Shown one piece after another: positions 1 to 9,416 of a stretch of DNA of 16,306 bases. The position numbers were made by a program, and so were the translations under genes. Within the stretch, counting starts at the first letter, position 1, and the number at the start of each line of letters is the position of its first letter. The notes beneath the pieces were generated by a model. That model saw only the letters and a list, made by a program, of their open reading frames with translations, ran no database searches and had not been told where the DNA came from. Source of the DNA: Pasteurellaceae bacterium (GTDB lineage: Bacteria; Pseudomonadota; Gammaproteobacteria; Enterobacterales; Pasteurellaceae); contig CAAELW010000183.1 of NCBI GenBank assembly GCA_900756875.1, positions 1 to 16,306 of the forward strand. The letters are read 5' to 3'.

Positions 1-311
<311 letters not shown>

Positions 312-318
312 TCATCAA

Positions 319-327
319 AAGTGCGGT
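319..327 (+). repeat. DNA uptake signal sequence (murC/ddlB gap)
   Basis: Exact AAGTGCGGT core followed by an AT-rich stretch, in the 58 bp gap between murC and ddlB. No inverted partner is nearby, so it is not part of a terminator. Confidence 0.9.
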
Positions 328-342
328 TATTTTTCGGTGTAT

Positions 343-1770
343 TTATGCTTTCCAACTCTCAGCTAAACCACGAGAAATTTTGCTTACACTTCCCGCACCT
401 TGGGCAAGAATTAAATCACCATCTTGAATAATTTGATCTAATACATCGCCAAGTTGTTCCGTATCAGAAACTAAAATTGGATCGACTTTTCCTAGATTAC
501 GAATAGAACGACAAAGTGCTTTACTATCTGCACCGACAATTGGCGCTTCACCTGCCGCATAGACGTCTAACATAATCAATGCATCCACTTGGGATAATAC
601 TTGCACAAATTCATCAAATAAATCGCGAGTACGTGAATAACGGTGAGGCTGGAAGATCATGACAATACGTTTATCTCCCCAACCTTCACGTGCTGCTTTT
701 ATTGTTACATCAACTTCTGTTGGGTGATGGCCATAATCATCCACTAAGCGTACTTTACCATTTGGACGAATAAACTCGCCTAATTGATCGAAACGTCTGC
801 CCGCACCTTGGAAATCAGCAAGTGCTTCTAAAATCGCTTCATTGCCAATTCCTTCTTCTTTTGCCACAGCAAGTGCAGCCGTCGCATTTAACGCATTGTG
901 TTTACCTGGCACATTCAATAATACATTGATGCGTTCACCACTTGGACAAACTACGGTGTAATGGCCTTGGAAACCGGTTTGTTCATAATCCTCGATACGG
1001 TAATCAGCATGTTCACTGAAACCATAGGTTAACACTTGGCGTCCAACTTGAGGAACAAGTTCCATTAATACCGCATCATCTGCGCACATCACCGCTAAAC
1101 CGTAGAACGGTAAGTTATGTAAGAACTTCACATAAGTGGCTTTCATCTTTTCAAAATCACCACCGTACGTATCCATATGATCCGGTTCAATATTAGTCAC
1201 CACAGAAACCATTGGCTGCAAGTGTAAGAAAGATGCATCACTTTCATCTGCTTCTGCGATTAAATAACGGCTTGCACCTAAATGCGCGTTTTTACCGGCA
1301 GATTTAACTAAACCACCATTAACGAAAGTTGGATCCAGTTTCGCTTGAGTATAAATCATCGAAATCATGGCTGTTGTTGTGGTTTTACCATGGGTACCAG
1401 CTACTGCAATACCATGACGGAAACGCATAATTTCAGCCAACATTTGTGCTCGCTGAATCACAGGAATACGATTTTGTTTAGCGGCAATTAATTCTGGATT
1501 ATCTTCATGGATCGCACTTGATACAACAACGACACTTGCCCCTCGCACATTTTCCGCTTGGTGACCAATGAAAATTTTTGCGCCAGCTTGAGCAAGACGC
1601 TGAGTCACAACACCATCTGCAATATCCGAACCAGAGATATCATAACCTTCATTTAATAAAATTTCGGCAATCCCACTCATACCAGCGCCGCCGATACCAA
1701 TGAAATGAATTTGTTGAACCCGACGCATCTCAGGGATAATCTTTCTAATTTCGTCCGAAATATGTTTCAT
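343..1770 (-). CDS. murC: UDP-N-acetylmuramate--L-alanine ligase
   Basis: MurC adds L-alanine to UDP-MurNAc using ATP, the first amino acid of the stem peptide; it is cytoplasmic. The 475 aa product has the normal MurC length. It shows the N-terminal nucleotide-sugar motif [16 protein letters not shown] (21-36), the Mur ligase P-loop [10 protein letters not shown] (124-133), [14 protein letters not shown] (173-186), the central-domain motif HNALNATAA (291-299), GAGRRFD (322-328) and the C-terminal [10 protein letters not shown] (344-353) with FQPHRYSRT (373-381). GTHGKT and YGHHPTE distinguish MurC from MurD, MurE and MurF. The ATG at 1770 has AGGTGA upstream. It lies 72 bp after murG and 58 bp before ddlB, with one uptake sequence in each gap. 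Nothing looks truncated or altered. Confidence 0.98.
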   Translation of the reverse strand: MKHISDEIRKIIPEMRRVQQIHFIGIGGAGMSGIAEILLNEGYDISGSDIADGVVTQRLAQAGAKIFIGHQAENVRGASVVVVSSAIHEDNPELIAAKQNRIPVIQRAQMLAEIMRFRHGIAVAGTHGKTTTTAMISMIYTQAKLDPTFVNGGLVKSAGKNAHLGASRYLIAEADESDASFLHLQPMVSVVTNIEPDHMDTYGGDFEKMKATYVKFLHNLPFYGLAVMCADDAVLMELVPQVGRQVLTYGFSEHADYRIEDYEQTGFQGHYTVVCPSGERINVLLNVPGKHNALNATAALAVAKEEGIGNEAILEALADFQGAGRRFDQLGEFIRPNGKVRLVDDYGHHPTEVDVTIKAAREGWGDKRIVMIFQPHRYSRTRDLFDEFVQVLSQVDALIMLDVYAAGEAPIVGADSKALCRSIRNLGKVDPILVSDTEQLGDVLDQIIQDGDLILAQGAGSVSKISRGLAESWKA

Positions 1771-1791
1771 ATTATTTCACCTTTATTTTTA

Positions 1792-1800
1792 ACCGCACTT
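1792..1800 (-). repeat. DNA uptake signal sequence (murG/murC gap)
   Basis: Exact ACCGCACTT, the complement of AAGTGCGGT, in the 72 bp gap between murG and murC, about 20 bp upstream of the murC start. It is unpaired. Confidence 0.9.
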
Positions 1801-1842
1801 TTAGGTTGCGAGTTTATTACCACCCTCTCAACCTCTCTATTC

Positions 1843-2895
1843 TTATTTCGCGTTTTCTACAATGACATCAGCTACACGTTTAGCTGCCAATGGGGCCGAC
1901 ATTTCTTTTGCCTTAATAGCCATCGCTAGCAAAGTTTCACGATCTGTTTTTTCTAAGAAATCGACTAACACATCCGCATTTAATTCATTCTGCTGAACAA
2001 TTTTTGCTGCGCCTACATCGGCAAGATATTTCGCATTTAAATATTGTTGTTGATCTTTATGCTGGAATGGTACAAAAATTGCTGGTGTCCCCACTGCTGC
2101 TAATTCACATACCGTTAAAGCACCAGAACGACAAATCACCACATCCGCCCAAGCGTAGGCTTCTGCCATATCATCAATAAATTCTGTAATTTTGACCGAG
2201 TCTGCATGTTCACCATAAAGTGCAGTCACACTTTCAACAGAACCTTTACCCACTTGATGACGCACTTCTAGTTTATCTGCCAAACGCGCTACTACTTGCG
2301 GAATCGTTTGATTGAGTACGCGAGCCCCTTGGCTTCCACCCACGACGAGCACTCTCAGTTTTCCACTTCTTTCTGAAAAACGCGCTTGTGGTGATGGCAT
2401 TTCAAATAAATCTTGGCGAACTGGGTTTCCTACAACTTCGGCATCTTTGAATGCTGTTGGGAAAGCTTGTAACACACGCGTCGCAATTTTTGCCAACCAT
2501 TCATTGGTTAAGCCTGCTACGGCATTTTGTTCATGTAAAATTACTGGCACGCCACAAAGTTTTGCCGCGATACCTCCTGGGCCTGATACATAACCGCCCA
2601 TACCTAATACAGCATTAGGTTGATATTCTTGAATAATTTTACGAGCTTGCAATACCGCTCTTAAAATAGCAAAAGGCGCGCCAAGTAATGCTTTAATGCC
2701 TTTTCCACGCAACCCTGAAATTTGAATAAAACGAATCGGAATACCATGCTTTGGTACAAGCTGTGCTTCCATGCGATCTTTTGTACCTAACCAGCAAATT
2801 TCCCAACCTTCTTTTTGTAAGGTTTGAGCAACAGCGATGGCGGGGAAAACATGTCCCCCCGTACCACCAGCCATAACTAATAATTTTTTACTCAT
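1843..2895 (-). CDS. murG: Undecaprenyl-PP-MurNAc-pentapeptide GlcNAc transferase (lipid II synthase)
   Basis: MurG transfers GlcNAc from UDP-GlcNAc to lipid I on the inner face of the cytoplasmic membrane, giving lipid II. The 350 aa product matches the family length (E. coli about 355). It has a GT-B fold with the three glycine-rich loops [10 protein letters not shown] (10-19), [11 protein letters not shown] (98-108) and VVGGSQGA (184-191). It also has [11 protein letters not shown] (121-131) and the UDP-GlcNAc-binding stretch around [17 protein letters not shown] (256-272). The ATG at 2895 is preceded by AGGGA, which overlaps the ftsW stop region; only 8 bp separate the two genes, so translation is probably coupled to ftsW. 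Confidence 0.98.
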   Translation of the reverse strand: MSKKLLVMAGGTGGHVFPAIAVAQTLQKEGWEICWLGTKDRMEAQLVPKHGIPIRFIQISGLRGKGIKALLGAPFAILRAVLQARKIIQEYQPNAVLGMGGYVSGPGGIAAKLCGVPVILHEQNAVAGLTNEWLAKIATRVLQAFPTAFKDAEVVGNPVRQDLFEMPSPQARFSERSGKLRVLVVGGSQGARVLNQTIPQVVARLADKLEVRHQVGKGSVESVTALYGEHADSVKITEFIDDMAEAYAWADVVICRSGALTVCELAAVGTPAIFVPFQHKDQQQYLNAKYLADVGAAKIVQQNELNADVLVDFLEKTDRETLLAMAIKAKEMSAPLAAKRVADVIVENAK

Positions 2896-2903
2896 AAATA
2901 TCC

Positions 2904-4088
2904 CTAATCATCTCTCAAACGTGCTTGACCACCACGTTGTAATCTATTTTCATGGTCAATACGCAATAAAATGCCCACGGTTGCCGACATAATAATGATA
3001 CTTGAACCACCATAACTCACTAATGGGAAAGTTAAACCTTTTGTTGGTAACATCCCTAAGGCCATGCCTAGATTGACGAAACCTTGGAAGAAAATCCAGA
3101 AACTAATACCCAAAGCAAAAAAACCACGGAAACGCTGTTCTAACATGAGTGATTCACGTCCGATTTTCATCGCACGGAAAATCAATAAACCTAAAAGAAT
3201 GACAACAACAAAAATACCAATAAAACCGAATTCTTCACCAATAATCGCCATGATAAAGTCAGTATGTGCTTCAGGAAGATAATCAAGTTTTTGAATGGAG
3301 TTACCGAGTCCTTCCCCACTAATTTCACCACGACCAAATGCCATCAAAGAGTTAGTTAGCTGGAATCCTGTTCCGTAAGGATCTTTAAACGGTTCTAAGA
3401 AACCGGTAAAACGTTTTAAACGATAAGAGGCTGAAAGAACTAACCAAACAAAGAGAAGTATGCCTGTACCAATTAGCAAAATAAATTGCCAAAAATTTGC
3501 ACCGACAATAAAAAGCATGCCAAAAGTAATAACGAAAAGTACAACGGTACTCCCTAAGTCAGGTTGGGCTAATAAGAATATACCTAATACGCCCATCACA
3601 ATAAAAGGCTTAGCTGCACTAAATTTTTTACCACGCACTTCATCATAACGACGCGTAAAATAGCTTGCTAGGAAGCAGGTTAACGCTAGCTTGGCAAATT
3701 CTGCAGGTTGGAAATTTAAAATCCCTAAAGAAATCCAACGTTTAGCACCATTAACAGATGTCCCGATACCGAGAACCAGTATTAATAAAACAATAGCTAA
3801 CAAGAAAACTTTGGCGTGCCACTTTTCCCATTGAGAAGAAGAAATTTGGAGAGTTAAATAGCAAGTTGCTAACGAAAGTAAAACATACACTGCATCACGT
3901 TTAGCAAAATAGAATGTATCATTAAAGACACGTGCACTGTAAGGCATTGAAGCAGAAGTTACCGCTACTAAACCAATCAGCAATAGCACGACAAAAAGCC
4001 AAAACAATGCGCGATCATAGAGCAATCCTTGCGGCGTCACTCTCGCCCATTGTTCATAATTTTGTTTAATTTTATTGATAAATTCCAT
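2904..4088 (-). CDS. ftsW: Septal peptidoglycan glycosyltransferase FtsW (SEDS family)
   Basis: FtsW polymerises lipid II at the septum in complex with FtsI and FtsQLB. The 394 aa polytopic membrane protein has about ten hydrophobic segments, starting near residue 28. SEDS signatures are GAKRWISLG (114-122), [10 protein letters not shown] (125-134), [10 protein letters not shown] (174-183) and the long loop with [17 protein letters not shown] (270-286). Asp277 in that loop aligns with the essential Asp297 of E. coli Fts[17 protein letters not shown] (348-363) follows near the end. The position between murD and murG separates it from its paralogue RodA. The ATG at 4088 has an AGGGT site. The gene sits 14 bp after murD and 8 bp before murG. 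Confidence 0.97.
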   Translation of the reverse strand: MEFINKIKQNYEQWARVTPQGLLYDRALFWLFVVLLLIGLVAVTSASMPYSARVFNDTFYFAKRDAVYVLLSLATCYLTLQISSSQWEKWHAKVFLLAIVLLILVLGIGTSVNGAKRWISLGILNFQPAEFAKLALTCFLASYFTRRYDEVRGKKFSAAKPFIVMGVLGIFLLAQPDLGSTVVLFVITFGMLFIVGANFWQFILLIGTGILLFVWLVLSASYRLKRFTGFLEPFKDPYGTGFQLTNSLMAFGRGEISGEGLGNSIQKLDYLPEAHTDFIMAIIGEEFGFIGIFVVVILLGLLIFRAMKIGRESLMLEQRFRGFFALGISFWIFFQGFVNLGMALGMLPTKGLTFPLVSYGGSSIIIMSATVGILLRIDHENRLQRGGQARLRDD

Positions 4089-4102
4089 TACTACCCTAAT
4101 TT

Positions 4103-5416
4103 TTAAGCTAATTTTGCTAGACGAGTAAACTCTTCGCCACGTTTCTCAAAAGAGGCAAACTGATCCAAGCTTGCGCAAGCAGGAGATAATAACACCATAT
4201 CGCCTGATTTTAAATGTGGACGTAAAAATGAAATGGCTTGTTCCATGGTTTCAAACAAATGACTTTGACTTGAAAGTGCCGCAAGTTGTTTGCCATCACG
4301 ACCAAAGCAATAGGTTGAGATATGAGGTTGGTTGATTAAATCAGCGAGTTCAGAAAAATCTGCACCTTTGCCATCACCACCTAATAAAAGGTGTAACGTT
4401 CCCTCAACATGTAACCCTGCTAATGCCGCAACGGTACTGCCTACATTGGTGGCTTTAGAATCATTAATCCAACGAACACCATTCGCTTGATGCGCTAATT
4501 GGAAACGGTGATCTAAGCCTTTAAATTGACGAAGTGCGGTACGAATTGCCTCTAAATTTATGCCTACTGCCTGTGCTAACGCTGTCGCCGCCAAAATATT
4601 CATGTAATTATGACGGCCAACTAAGGTGGCTTCATCACAAGGTAAAATTACTTCCTCTTTCGCCATTAAGTACTGTTTACCGTTTTCGGTTTTTAGCCAG
4701 TAATCCGCTTGATTTTCAGCAAAAGATACAACCTTCTTAACCTGATTTTCAGCTTCGCCAAAAGTGAGTTTATCTTCTAAATTCACTACTGCGGTTTCCG
4801 CATTGTGGTAAATACGTAATTTGGCTTGGCGATAATCTTCTAAATCCACATAGCGATCCATGTGATCTTCAGTCACATTAAGCACTGTCGCTGCAGCCGC
4901 TTTCAAACTATAAGTCGTTTCTAGTTGGAAACTGGAAAGCTCTAAGACATAAAGATCATAATCTTCATTTAATAATGACAACGCAGGAATGCCAATGTTT
5001 CCACCCATTCCCACTTTTATTCCCGCCGCTTTTGCCATTTCATAGACTAATGTTGTCACGGTGCTTTTACCATTAGAACCAGTAATCCCGACAATCGGCT
5101 TCGTTGCTGCTCGGCAGAATAATTCAATATCCCCAATCACTTCCACGCCTGCTGAAAGTGCGGTCTGAATTTCAGGTGTTTTTACCGCGAGTCCTGGACT
5201 AATGACAATAATATCGCTTTCAAGTAACCATTGTTGATTTAGACTACCCGTGTGTAAAGGAACATTTTTAGGTAATTGATCAGCGCCTGCTGGATGTTGG
5301 CGTGTATCAATCACACGGATATTAGCTTGTTGAGATTGAAGATATTCAACGCAAGAAAGGCCTGTTTTCCCAAGGCCTATGATGGTAATAGTTTTATTTT
5401 GATATAGAGTTGTCAT
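4103..5416 (-). CDS. murD: UDP-N-acetylmuramoylalanine--D-glutamate ligase
   Basis: MurD adds D-glutamate to UDP-MurNAc-L-Ala in the cytoplasm with ATP. The 437 aa protein has normal length. It shows the N-terminal [10 protein letters not shown] (12-21), the P-loop [11 protein letters not shown] (111-121), ELSSFQLE (159-166), [11 protein letters not shown] (179-189) and a probable carbamylated Lys199 in [18 protein letters not shown] (267-277), GLDHRFQ (300-306), NDSKATN (318-324) and [11 protein letters not shown] (344-354) complete the Mur ligase set. The ribosome site is a loose GAGAGAAG about 10 bases before the ATG. It begins 62 bp after mraY, across a short perfect palindrome, and has two uptake sequences inside, both reading Thr-Ala-Leu. 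Confidence 0.98.
   Translation of the reverse strand: MTTLYQNKTITIIGLGKTGLSCVEYLQSQQANIRVIDTRQHPAGADQLPKNVPLHTGSLNQQWLLESDIIVISPGLAVKTPEIQTALSAGVEVIGDIELFCRAATKPIVGITGSNGKSTVTTLVYEMAKAAGIKVGMGGNIGIPALSLLNEDYDLYVLELSSFQLETTYSLKAAAATVLNVTEDHMDRYVDLEDYRQAKLRIYHNAETAVVNLEDKLTFGEAENQVKKVVSFAENQADYWLKTENGKQYLMAKEEVILPCDEATLVGRHNYMNILAATALAQAVGINLEAIRTALRQFKGLDHRFQLAHQANGVRWINDSKATNVGSTVAALAGLHVEGTLHLLLGGDGKGADFSELADLINQPHISTYCFGRDGKQLAALSSQSHLFETMEQAISFLRPHLKSGDMVLLSPACASLDQFASFEKRGEEFTRLAKLA
4532..4540 (+). repeat. DNA uptake signal sequence inside murD
   Basis: Exact AAGTGCGGT. On the coding strand it reads ACC GCA CTT in frame, Thr-Ala-Leu, within the murD segment IRTALRQF. Confidence 0.9.
5156..5164 (+). 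repeat. DNA uptake signal sequence inside murD
   Basis: Exact AAGTGCGGT. It encodes Thr-Ala-Leu in the murD segment IQTALSAG. Confidence 0.9.
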
Positions 5417-5450
5417 GTTGTTTTTCTTCTCTCATATTCTGGGATCACGC

Positions 5451-5471
5451 AGGGTGCAACAAGTGCACCCT
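5451..5471. repeat. Short perfect palindrome between mraY and murD
   Basis: AGGGTGCA (5451-5458) and TGCACCCT (5464-5471) form an 8 bp perfect stem with a 5-base loop, in the 62 bp gap. No run of T follows on the minus strand, so it is not a typical intrinsic terminator. It could be an RNA-processing or stabilising hairpin, or a REP-like element. Confidence 0.7.
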
Positions 5472-5478
5472 ACAAAAA

Positions 5479-6561
5479 TTATCTTAGTTTAAGCGTTACA
5501 AGCCCCATCAACACCAACATTAAGGAGATAATCCAGAACCGAATAATCACCCGAGGTTCTGGCCAACCTTTCAATTCAAAGTGGTGATGAATCGGTGCCA
5601 TTCTAAAAATACGTTGTTTTCTTAATTTGTAAGAGCCCACTTGCAAAATCACAGACAAGGCTTCAACAACAAATACCCCGCCCATAATCACTAATAAGAA
5701 TTCTTGGCGAACAAGGATGGCAACAACACCGAGTGCGCCACCAAGTGCTAGAGAACCTACATCGCCCATAAAGACTTGAGCCGGATAAGTATTAAACCAT
5801 AAGAATCCTAAGCCTGCCCCTACGATAGCAGTACAGAAAACCACGACTTCAGAGCTATATTTGATGTAAGGAATATGTAAGTATTCTGCAAAATTAACGT
5901 TACCGGTCGCCCATGCGATTAAAGCAAATGCACCTGCGACTAATGCTGTTGGCATGATGGCAAGACCATCTAAACCGTCGGTTAAGTTTACCGCATTGCC
6001 TGTACCCACAATCACAAAGTAAGACAACACGATATAGAATAAGCCCAATTGCGGCATGATATCTTTGAAGAATGGAATCACTAAACGAGTTGCATCTGTA
6101 TCATGACCTAACCAATACAACCAAATAATCGCCACTAATGCCACAACAGACATCCAGAAATATTTCCAACGCGCAATTAAACCATCGGTATTTTTACGCG
6201 TGATTTTACGGAAATCATCTACAAAACCAATTGCACCATAGCCAAATAGCACAAATAAGCAAATCCAAACATAAGGATTCGTTAAGTTGGCCCATAATAA
6301 CGTACTCACACCGATGGAGAATAAAATCATCACACCACCCATAGTTGGGGTGCCCTTTTTCGCAAAGTGACTTTCAGGTCCATCATTACGCACTTCTTGC
6401 CCAAATTTTAAAATTTGAAGGCGTTTGATCACTTTCGGACCAATCCATAAAGAAATGAAAAGTGCGGTCAATAATGCCAAAATCGCACGTACGGTAATAT
6501 AGGAAATGGCATTGAATGCCGTTTCATAGCGAACTAAATATTCAGCAAGCCAAACTAACAT
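5479..6561 (-). CDS. mraY: Phospho-N-acetylmuramoyl-pentapeptide transferase (lipid I synthase)
   Basis: MraY moves phospho-MurNAc-pentapeptide from UDP to undecaprenyl phosphate in the cytoplasmic membrane, making lipid I. The 360 aa product has the standard length and about ten membrane segments. The catalytic residues fall at the E. coli positions: Asp115-Asp116 in GFVDDFRK and Asp267 in [11 protein letters not shown] (265-275). Other signatures are [16 protein letters not shown] (61-76), [10 protein letters not shown] (192-201) and [15 protein letters not shown] (321-335). The ATG overlaps the 3' end of murF by 7 bp and is preceded by AAAGGA inside murF, so translation is coupled. One uptake sequence near the 5' end reads Thr-Ala-Leu. 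Confidence 0.98.
   Translation of the reverse strand: MLVWLAEYLVRYETAFNAISYITVRAILALLTALFISLWIGPKVIKRLQILKFGQEVRNDGPESHFAKKGTPTMGGVMILFSIGVSTLLWANLTNPYVWICLFVLFGYGAIGFVDDFRKITRKNTDGLIARWKYFWMSVVALVAIIWLYWLGHDTDATRLVIPFFKDIMPQLGLFYIVLSYFVIVGTGNAVNLTDGLDGLAIMPTALVAGAFALIAWATGNVNFAEYLHIPYIKYSSEVVVFCTAIVGAGLGFLWFNTYPAQVFMGDVGSLALGGALGVVAILVRQEFLLVIMGGVFVVEALSVILQVGSYKLRKQRIFRMAPIHHHFELKGWPEPRVIIRFWIISLMLVLMGLVTLKLR
6460..6468 (+). repeat. DNA uptake signal sequence inside mraY
   Basis: Exact AAGTGCGGT. It encodes Thr-Ala-Leu in the mraY segment LTALFIS, within the first hydrophobic segment. Confidence 0.9.
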
Positions 6562-7925
6562 AAGCTATCCTTTAATGAATAAATCGTCTCTTCCATTTTC
6601 ATTGAACGTGAGCCTTTCGCTAATACGACGACTTTTTGGTTTTCTTGTAATTTCTGTTTAATAATATCTAACGCATAAGCTGTCAATTCAGCTTTATCTG
6701 TAAAATGTTTTCCCAAAACAGCTTCAGAAATGACCGCACTTTCTGTTCCGTAAGAAAGCACTAAATCTAATTTAGCTTGTTTGGCGTGCTCACCCACTTG
6801 TTGATGGCATTTTAGACTATCCTCGCCTAATTCTTTCATATCGCCCACAAGTAAAATACGGAAAGCATCATAACTCTTTAAAACATCAATCGCAGCTTGT
6901 AAAGAATCAACATTCGCATTGTAAGTATCATCTAATAACAGCAAATTGTCATGCACTTGAATCGGGAATAAGCGTCCTTTTACTTGAGAACGATGTTCAA
7001 GACCTGCTTTTACATCAGCAAGACTCGCGCCCACATTCATAGCAAGTGCGGTCGCTGCCAAAGCATTTTTTACATTATGCTCACCTAAATAAGGCAAATT
7101 AATTTCAATGCTACCTTTTGGTGAAACTAACGTAAACATTGAGCCATTAGGTGAATGTTTTACATTTTCAGCTTTGTAATCGCCACCATTAAAATATTGA
7201 ATAGCATGGGAACCAATTTCTTTTTGCCACAATTCAATATAATTATGTTCATTGTTAATAATCGCCACGCCATTTTGGGTTAAACCACGATAGATTTCAC
7301 CTTTCGCTCGTGCAACACCTTCAATTGAACCAAAACCTTCTAAATGCGCAGCTGCCACATTATTCACTAGTGCAGCTTCTGGCTGAGCAAGATGCGTAGT
7401 GTAATCAATTTCACCTTGATGATTAGCACCTAATTCAATAACAGCAAATTTATGTTGTTCAGTTAAGCGTAATAACGTTAATGGTACGCCAATATCGTTG
7501 TTGAAATTACCATTTGTGAATAACACGGCTTCAGGATTGCCTGCTGTTTTTTGCAGAATGGATGCTGTCATCTCTTTCACTGTGGTTTTACCTGAAGAGC
7601 CTGTCATCGCCACGGTACGAGGATTAATTTTTTCACGTAACCATTTTGCTAATTGACCAAGAGCTAAGCGCGTATCTGCAACAACTAATTGTGGCGTTGC
7701 AATTTCAGTGTTGGCTTGTTGCACAACTAAGGCTGTCGCACCTTGCTCAACGGCTTTATCTAAGTATTGATGTGCATCAAAATGCTCACCTTTTAATGCA
7801 AAGAAAAGCGAGTTGGACACAGTTTTGCGCGTATCCGTATTGATATTTTCAACAACGGCCTGCCCATCTCCAATAAGATTAGCATTTAAAATTTGAGCAA
7901 GCTGTTGGGTAGTTAGTTTAATCAT
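6555..7925 (-). CDS. murF: UDP-MurNAc-tripeptide--D-alanyl-D-alanine ligase
   Basis: MurF adds D-Ala-D-Ala to UDP-MurNAc-tripeptide, completing the soluble pentapeptide precursor. The 456 aa protein is close to E. coli MurF (about 452). It has NTDTRKTV (29-36) in the uridine-binding domain, the P-loop [13 protein letters not shown] (107-119), [14 protein letters not shown] (140-153), [10 protein letters not shown] (164-173), [13 protein letters not shown] (188-200), [13 protein letters not shown] (281-293) and [10 protein letters not shown] (332-341). The ATG at 7925 lies 7 bp after the murE stop and has no convincing Shine-Dalgarno sequence, since the upstream bases are almost all A. Translation therefore probably depends on coupling to murE. 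Two uptake sequences lie inside, one in each orientation. Confidence 0.98.
   Translation of the reverse strand: MIKLTTQQLAQILNANLIGDGQAVVENINTDTRKTVSNSLFFALKGEHFDAHQYLDKAVEQGATALVVQQANTEIATPQLVVADTRLALGQLAKWLREKINPRTVAMTGSSGKTTVKEMTASILQKTAGNPEAVLFTNGNFNNDIGVPLTLLRLTEQHKFAVIELGANHQGEIDYTTHLAQPEAALVNNVAAAHLEGFGSIEGVARAKGEIYRGLTQNGVAIINNEHNYIELWQKEIGSHAIQYFNGGDYKAENVKHSPNGSMFTLVSPKGSIEINLPYLGEHNVKNALAATALAMNVGASLADVKAGLEHRSQVKGRLFPIQVHDNLLLLDDTYNANVDSLQAAIDVLKSYDAFRILLVGDMKELGEDSLKCHQQVGEHAKQAKLDLVLSYGTESAVISEAVLGKHFTDKAELTAYALDIIKQKLQENQKVVVLAKGSRSMKMEETIYSLKDSLC
6733..6741 (-). repeat. DNA uptake signal sequence inside murF
   Basis: Exact ACCGCACTT on the plus strand. The coding strand reads AGT GCG GTC, Ser-Ala-Val, in the murF segment TESAVISE. 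Confidence 0.9.
7044..7052 (+). repeat. DNA uptake signal sequence inside murF
   Basis: Exact AAGTGCGGT. It encodes Thr-Ala-Leu in the conserved murF segment [10 protein letters not shown]. Confidence 0.9.
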
Positions 7926-7932
7926 TCTGTTT

Positions 7933-9402
7933 TTATTTTTTCGTTAAATAGGCTTCAGCCACTTCTTGATCAGAGAAATGAAGTGTTTTATCTCCAATGA
8001 TTTGATAGTTTTCATGGCCTTTACCGGCAATCACAATCACATCGTTTTCAACCGCATTCTCAATGGTAAATTTGATGGCTTCTTCGCGATCCGGAATCAC
8101 TCCAACATCTTCCATTCGACTAAAGCCAGTGAGAATATCTGCTTCGATTTTATTTGGATCTTCTGTGCGCGGATTATCTTGAGTTACGATCACTAAATCT
8201 GCAAACTGTTCAGCCGCTTTTGCCATCAACGGACGCTTGCCTGCATCACGATCACCACCACATCCAAAGATACACCAAAGTTTACCTTTGCAGTGTTCAC
8301 GCGCGGCATTTAATGCTTTTTCTAATGCATCCGGAGTATGGGCATAATCAACGATAACCGTTGGTTTACCTGCTTTCTTAATCAATTCCATTCTTCCATT
8401 TACCCCTTTTAGCTGTGAAACTGTACGGATAAGATCGTCGAAAGAATAACCTAAAGCCAATAAAACAGCCGTGGCTAACAGCAGATTACTCACGTTAAAA
8501 GCGCCAATTAATGGGCTATGTAATGTGCCATTACCCCAACTTGAAGTGACATCAATCACCGCACCTTCGTGAGTGAAACGAATCTGTGTTGCATAAAGCC
8601 ATTGTTTAGATGTTGGATGGAAATCTGAGCAACAGCTAACTGCAATACCATTTGGTAATTCATTTAACCAGGCAGCGCCAATTGGATCATCAGCATTAAG
8701 AATTTGTAATTCGGGCGCTAAATCAATGAAAAAGCGTTTTTTAGCTTCCGCATACTTTTCCATTGTTTCATGATAATCCAAATGATCACGACTTAAATTG
8801 GTAAAAATAGCGGCTTTAAATTTAAGGGCCTCAACACGGTGTTGAACTAAACCATGTGAAGACACTTCGATAGAAGCAAAATCTGCCCCATTCTCTACAA
8901 AATTAGCGAGGTTTTCTTGAACTTCAACGGCTGAGCCTGTGGTATTTTTGGCTTCTTTGACTTGACCTAATAAACCATTGCCAATGGTGCCCATGACCGC
9001 TGCTTTATGGCCGAATAGCGTTGCCCATTGGGCTAATAATTGAGAAACGGTGGTTTTACCGTTTGTTCCAGTCACACCAACCAAAGTCAATTTTTCGGAA
9101 GGATGTTCATAGAATTTACCTGCCAATGCAGAAAGATTGGCAGATAAATGATAATAATGAATCACAGGCACATTATTTTGCCATTGGATGCTTAAATGCT
9201 CGTTTTCTAAATCTGTTTCTAAAACGACCGCACTTGCGCCAGAAGAGATGGCTTGAGGAACAAATTGACTCGCATCAAAACGATGCCCTTTTACTGCCAC
9301 AAACAAATCACCTTGGGTCACTTTGCGGCTGTCTAACACCATCGCCTTCACATTAATGTCTGAAAGCACCGGAAGATCAAAAAGTGCGGTCAATTTTTTC
9401 AT
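7933..9402 (-). CDS. murE: UDP-MurNAc-L-Ala-D-Glu--meso-diaminopimelate ligase
   Basis: MurE adds the third stem-peptide residue in the cytoplasm. The specificity motif DNPRTEDP (409-416) contains the DNPR signature of meso-diaminopimelate enzymes rather than the lysine type, as expected for a Gram-negative. The 489 aa protein has DSRKV (24-28), P-loop [12 protein letters not shown] (109-120), [10 protein letters not shown] (153-162), [12 protein letters not shown] (179-190), [11 protein letters not shown] (201-211), a probable carbamylated lysine near 221, [12 protein letters not shown] (351-362), [12 protein letters not shown] (380-391) and GKGHE (460-464). The ATG at 9402 has AAAAGG upstream. 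It lies 14 bp after ftsI and 7 bp before murF, and carries two uptake sequences close to its 5' end. Confidence 0.98.
   Translation of the reverse strand: MKKLTALFDLPVLSDINVKAMVLDSRKVTQGDLFVAVKGHRFDASQFVPQAISSGASAVVLETDLENEHLSIQWQNNVPVIHYYHLSANLSALAGKFYEHPSEKLTLVGVTGTNGKTTVSQLLAQWATLFGHKAAVMGTIGNGLLGQVKEAKNTTGSAVEVQENLANFVENGADFASIEVSSHGLVQHRVEALKFKAAIFTNLSRDHLDYHETMEKYAEAKKRFFIDLAPELQILNADDPIGAAWLNELPNGIAVSCCSDFHPTSKQWLYATQIRFTHEGAVIDVTSSWGNGTLHSPLIGAFNVSNLLLATAVLLALGYSFDDLIRTVSQLKGVNGRMELIKKAGKPTVIVDYAHTPDALEKALNAAREHCKGKLWCIFGCGGDRDAGKRPLMAKAAEQFADLVIVTQDNPRTEDPNKIEADILTGFSRMEDVGVIPDREEAIKFTIENAVENDVIVIAGKGHENYQIIGDKTLHFSDQEVAEAYLTKK
9227..9235 (-). repeat. DNA uptake signal sequence inside murE
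   Basis: Exact ACCGCACTT on the plus strand. The coding strand reads Ser-Ala-Val in the murE segment SGASAVVLE. Confidence 0.9.
9382..9390 (+). repeat. DNA uptake signal sequence at the murE 5' end
   Basis: Exact AAGTGCGGT followed by CAATTTTTT. It encodes Thr-Ala-Leu at murE residues 5-7 (MKKLTALFD). Confidence 0.9.
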
Positions 9403-9416
9403 TGTTTTGCCTTTTC

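Noticed and set aside
5462..5470. AAGTGCACC as an uptake signal sequence
   Set aside because: It matches only the first six bases of AAGTGCGGT and is explained by the palindrome at 5451-5471.
9021..9356. 111-codon plus-strand frame opposite murE
   Set aside because: It is antisense to the conserved N-terminal region of murE, with no recognisable motif.
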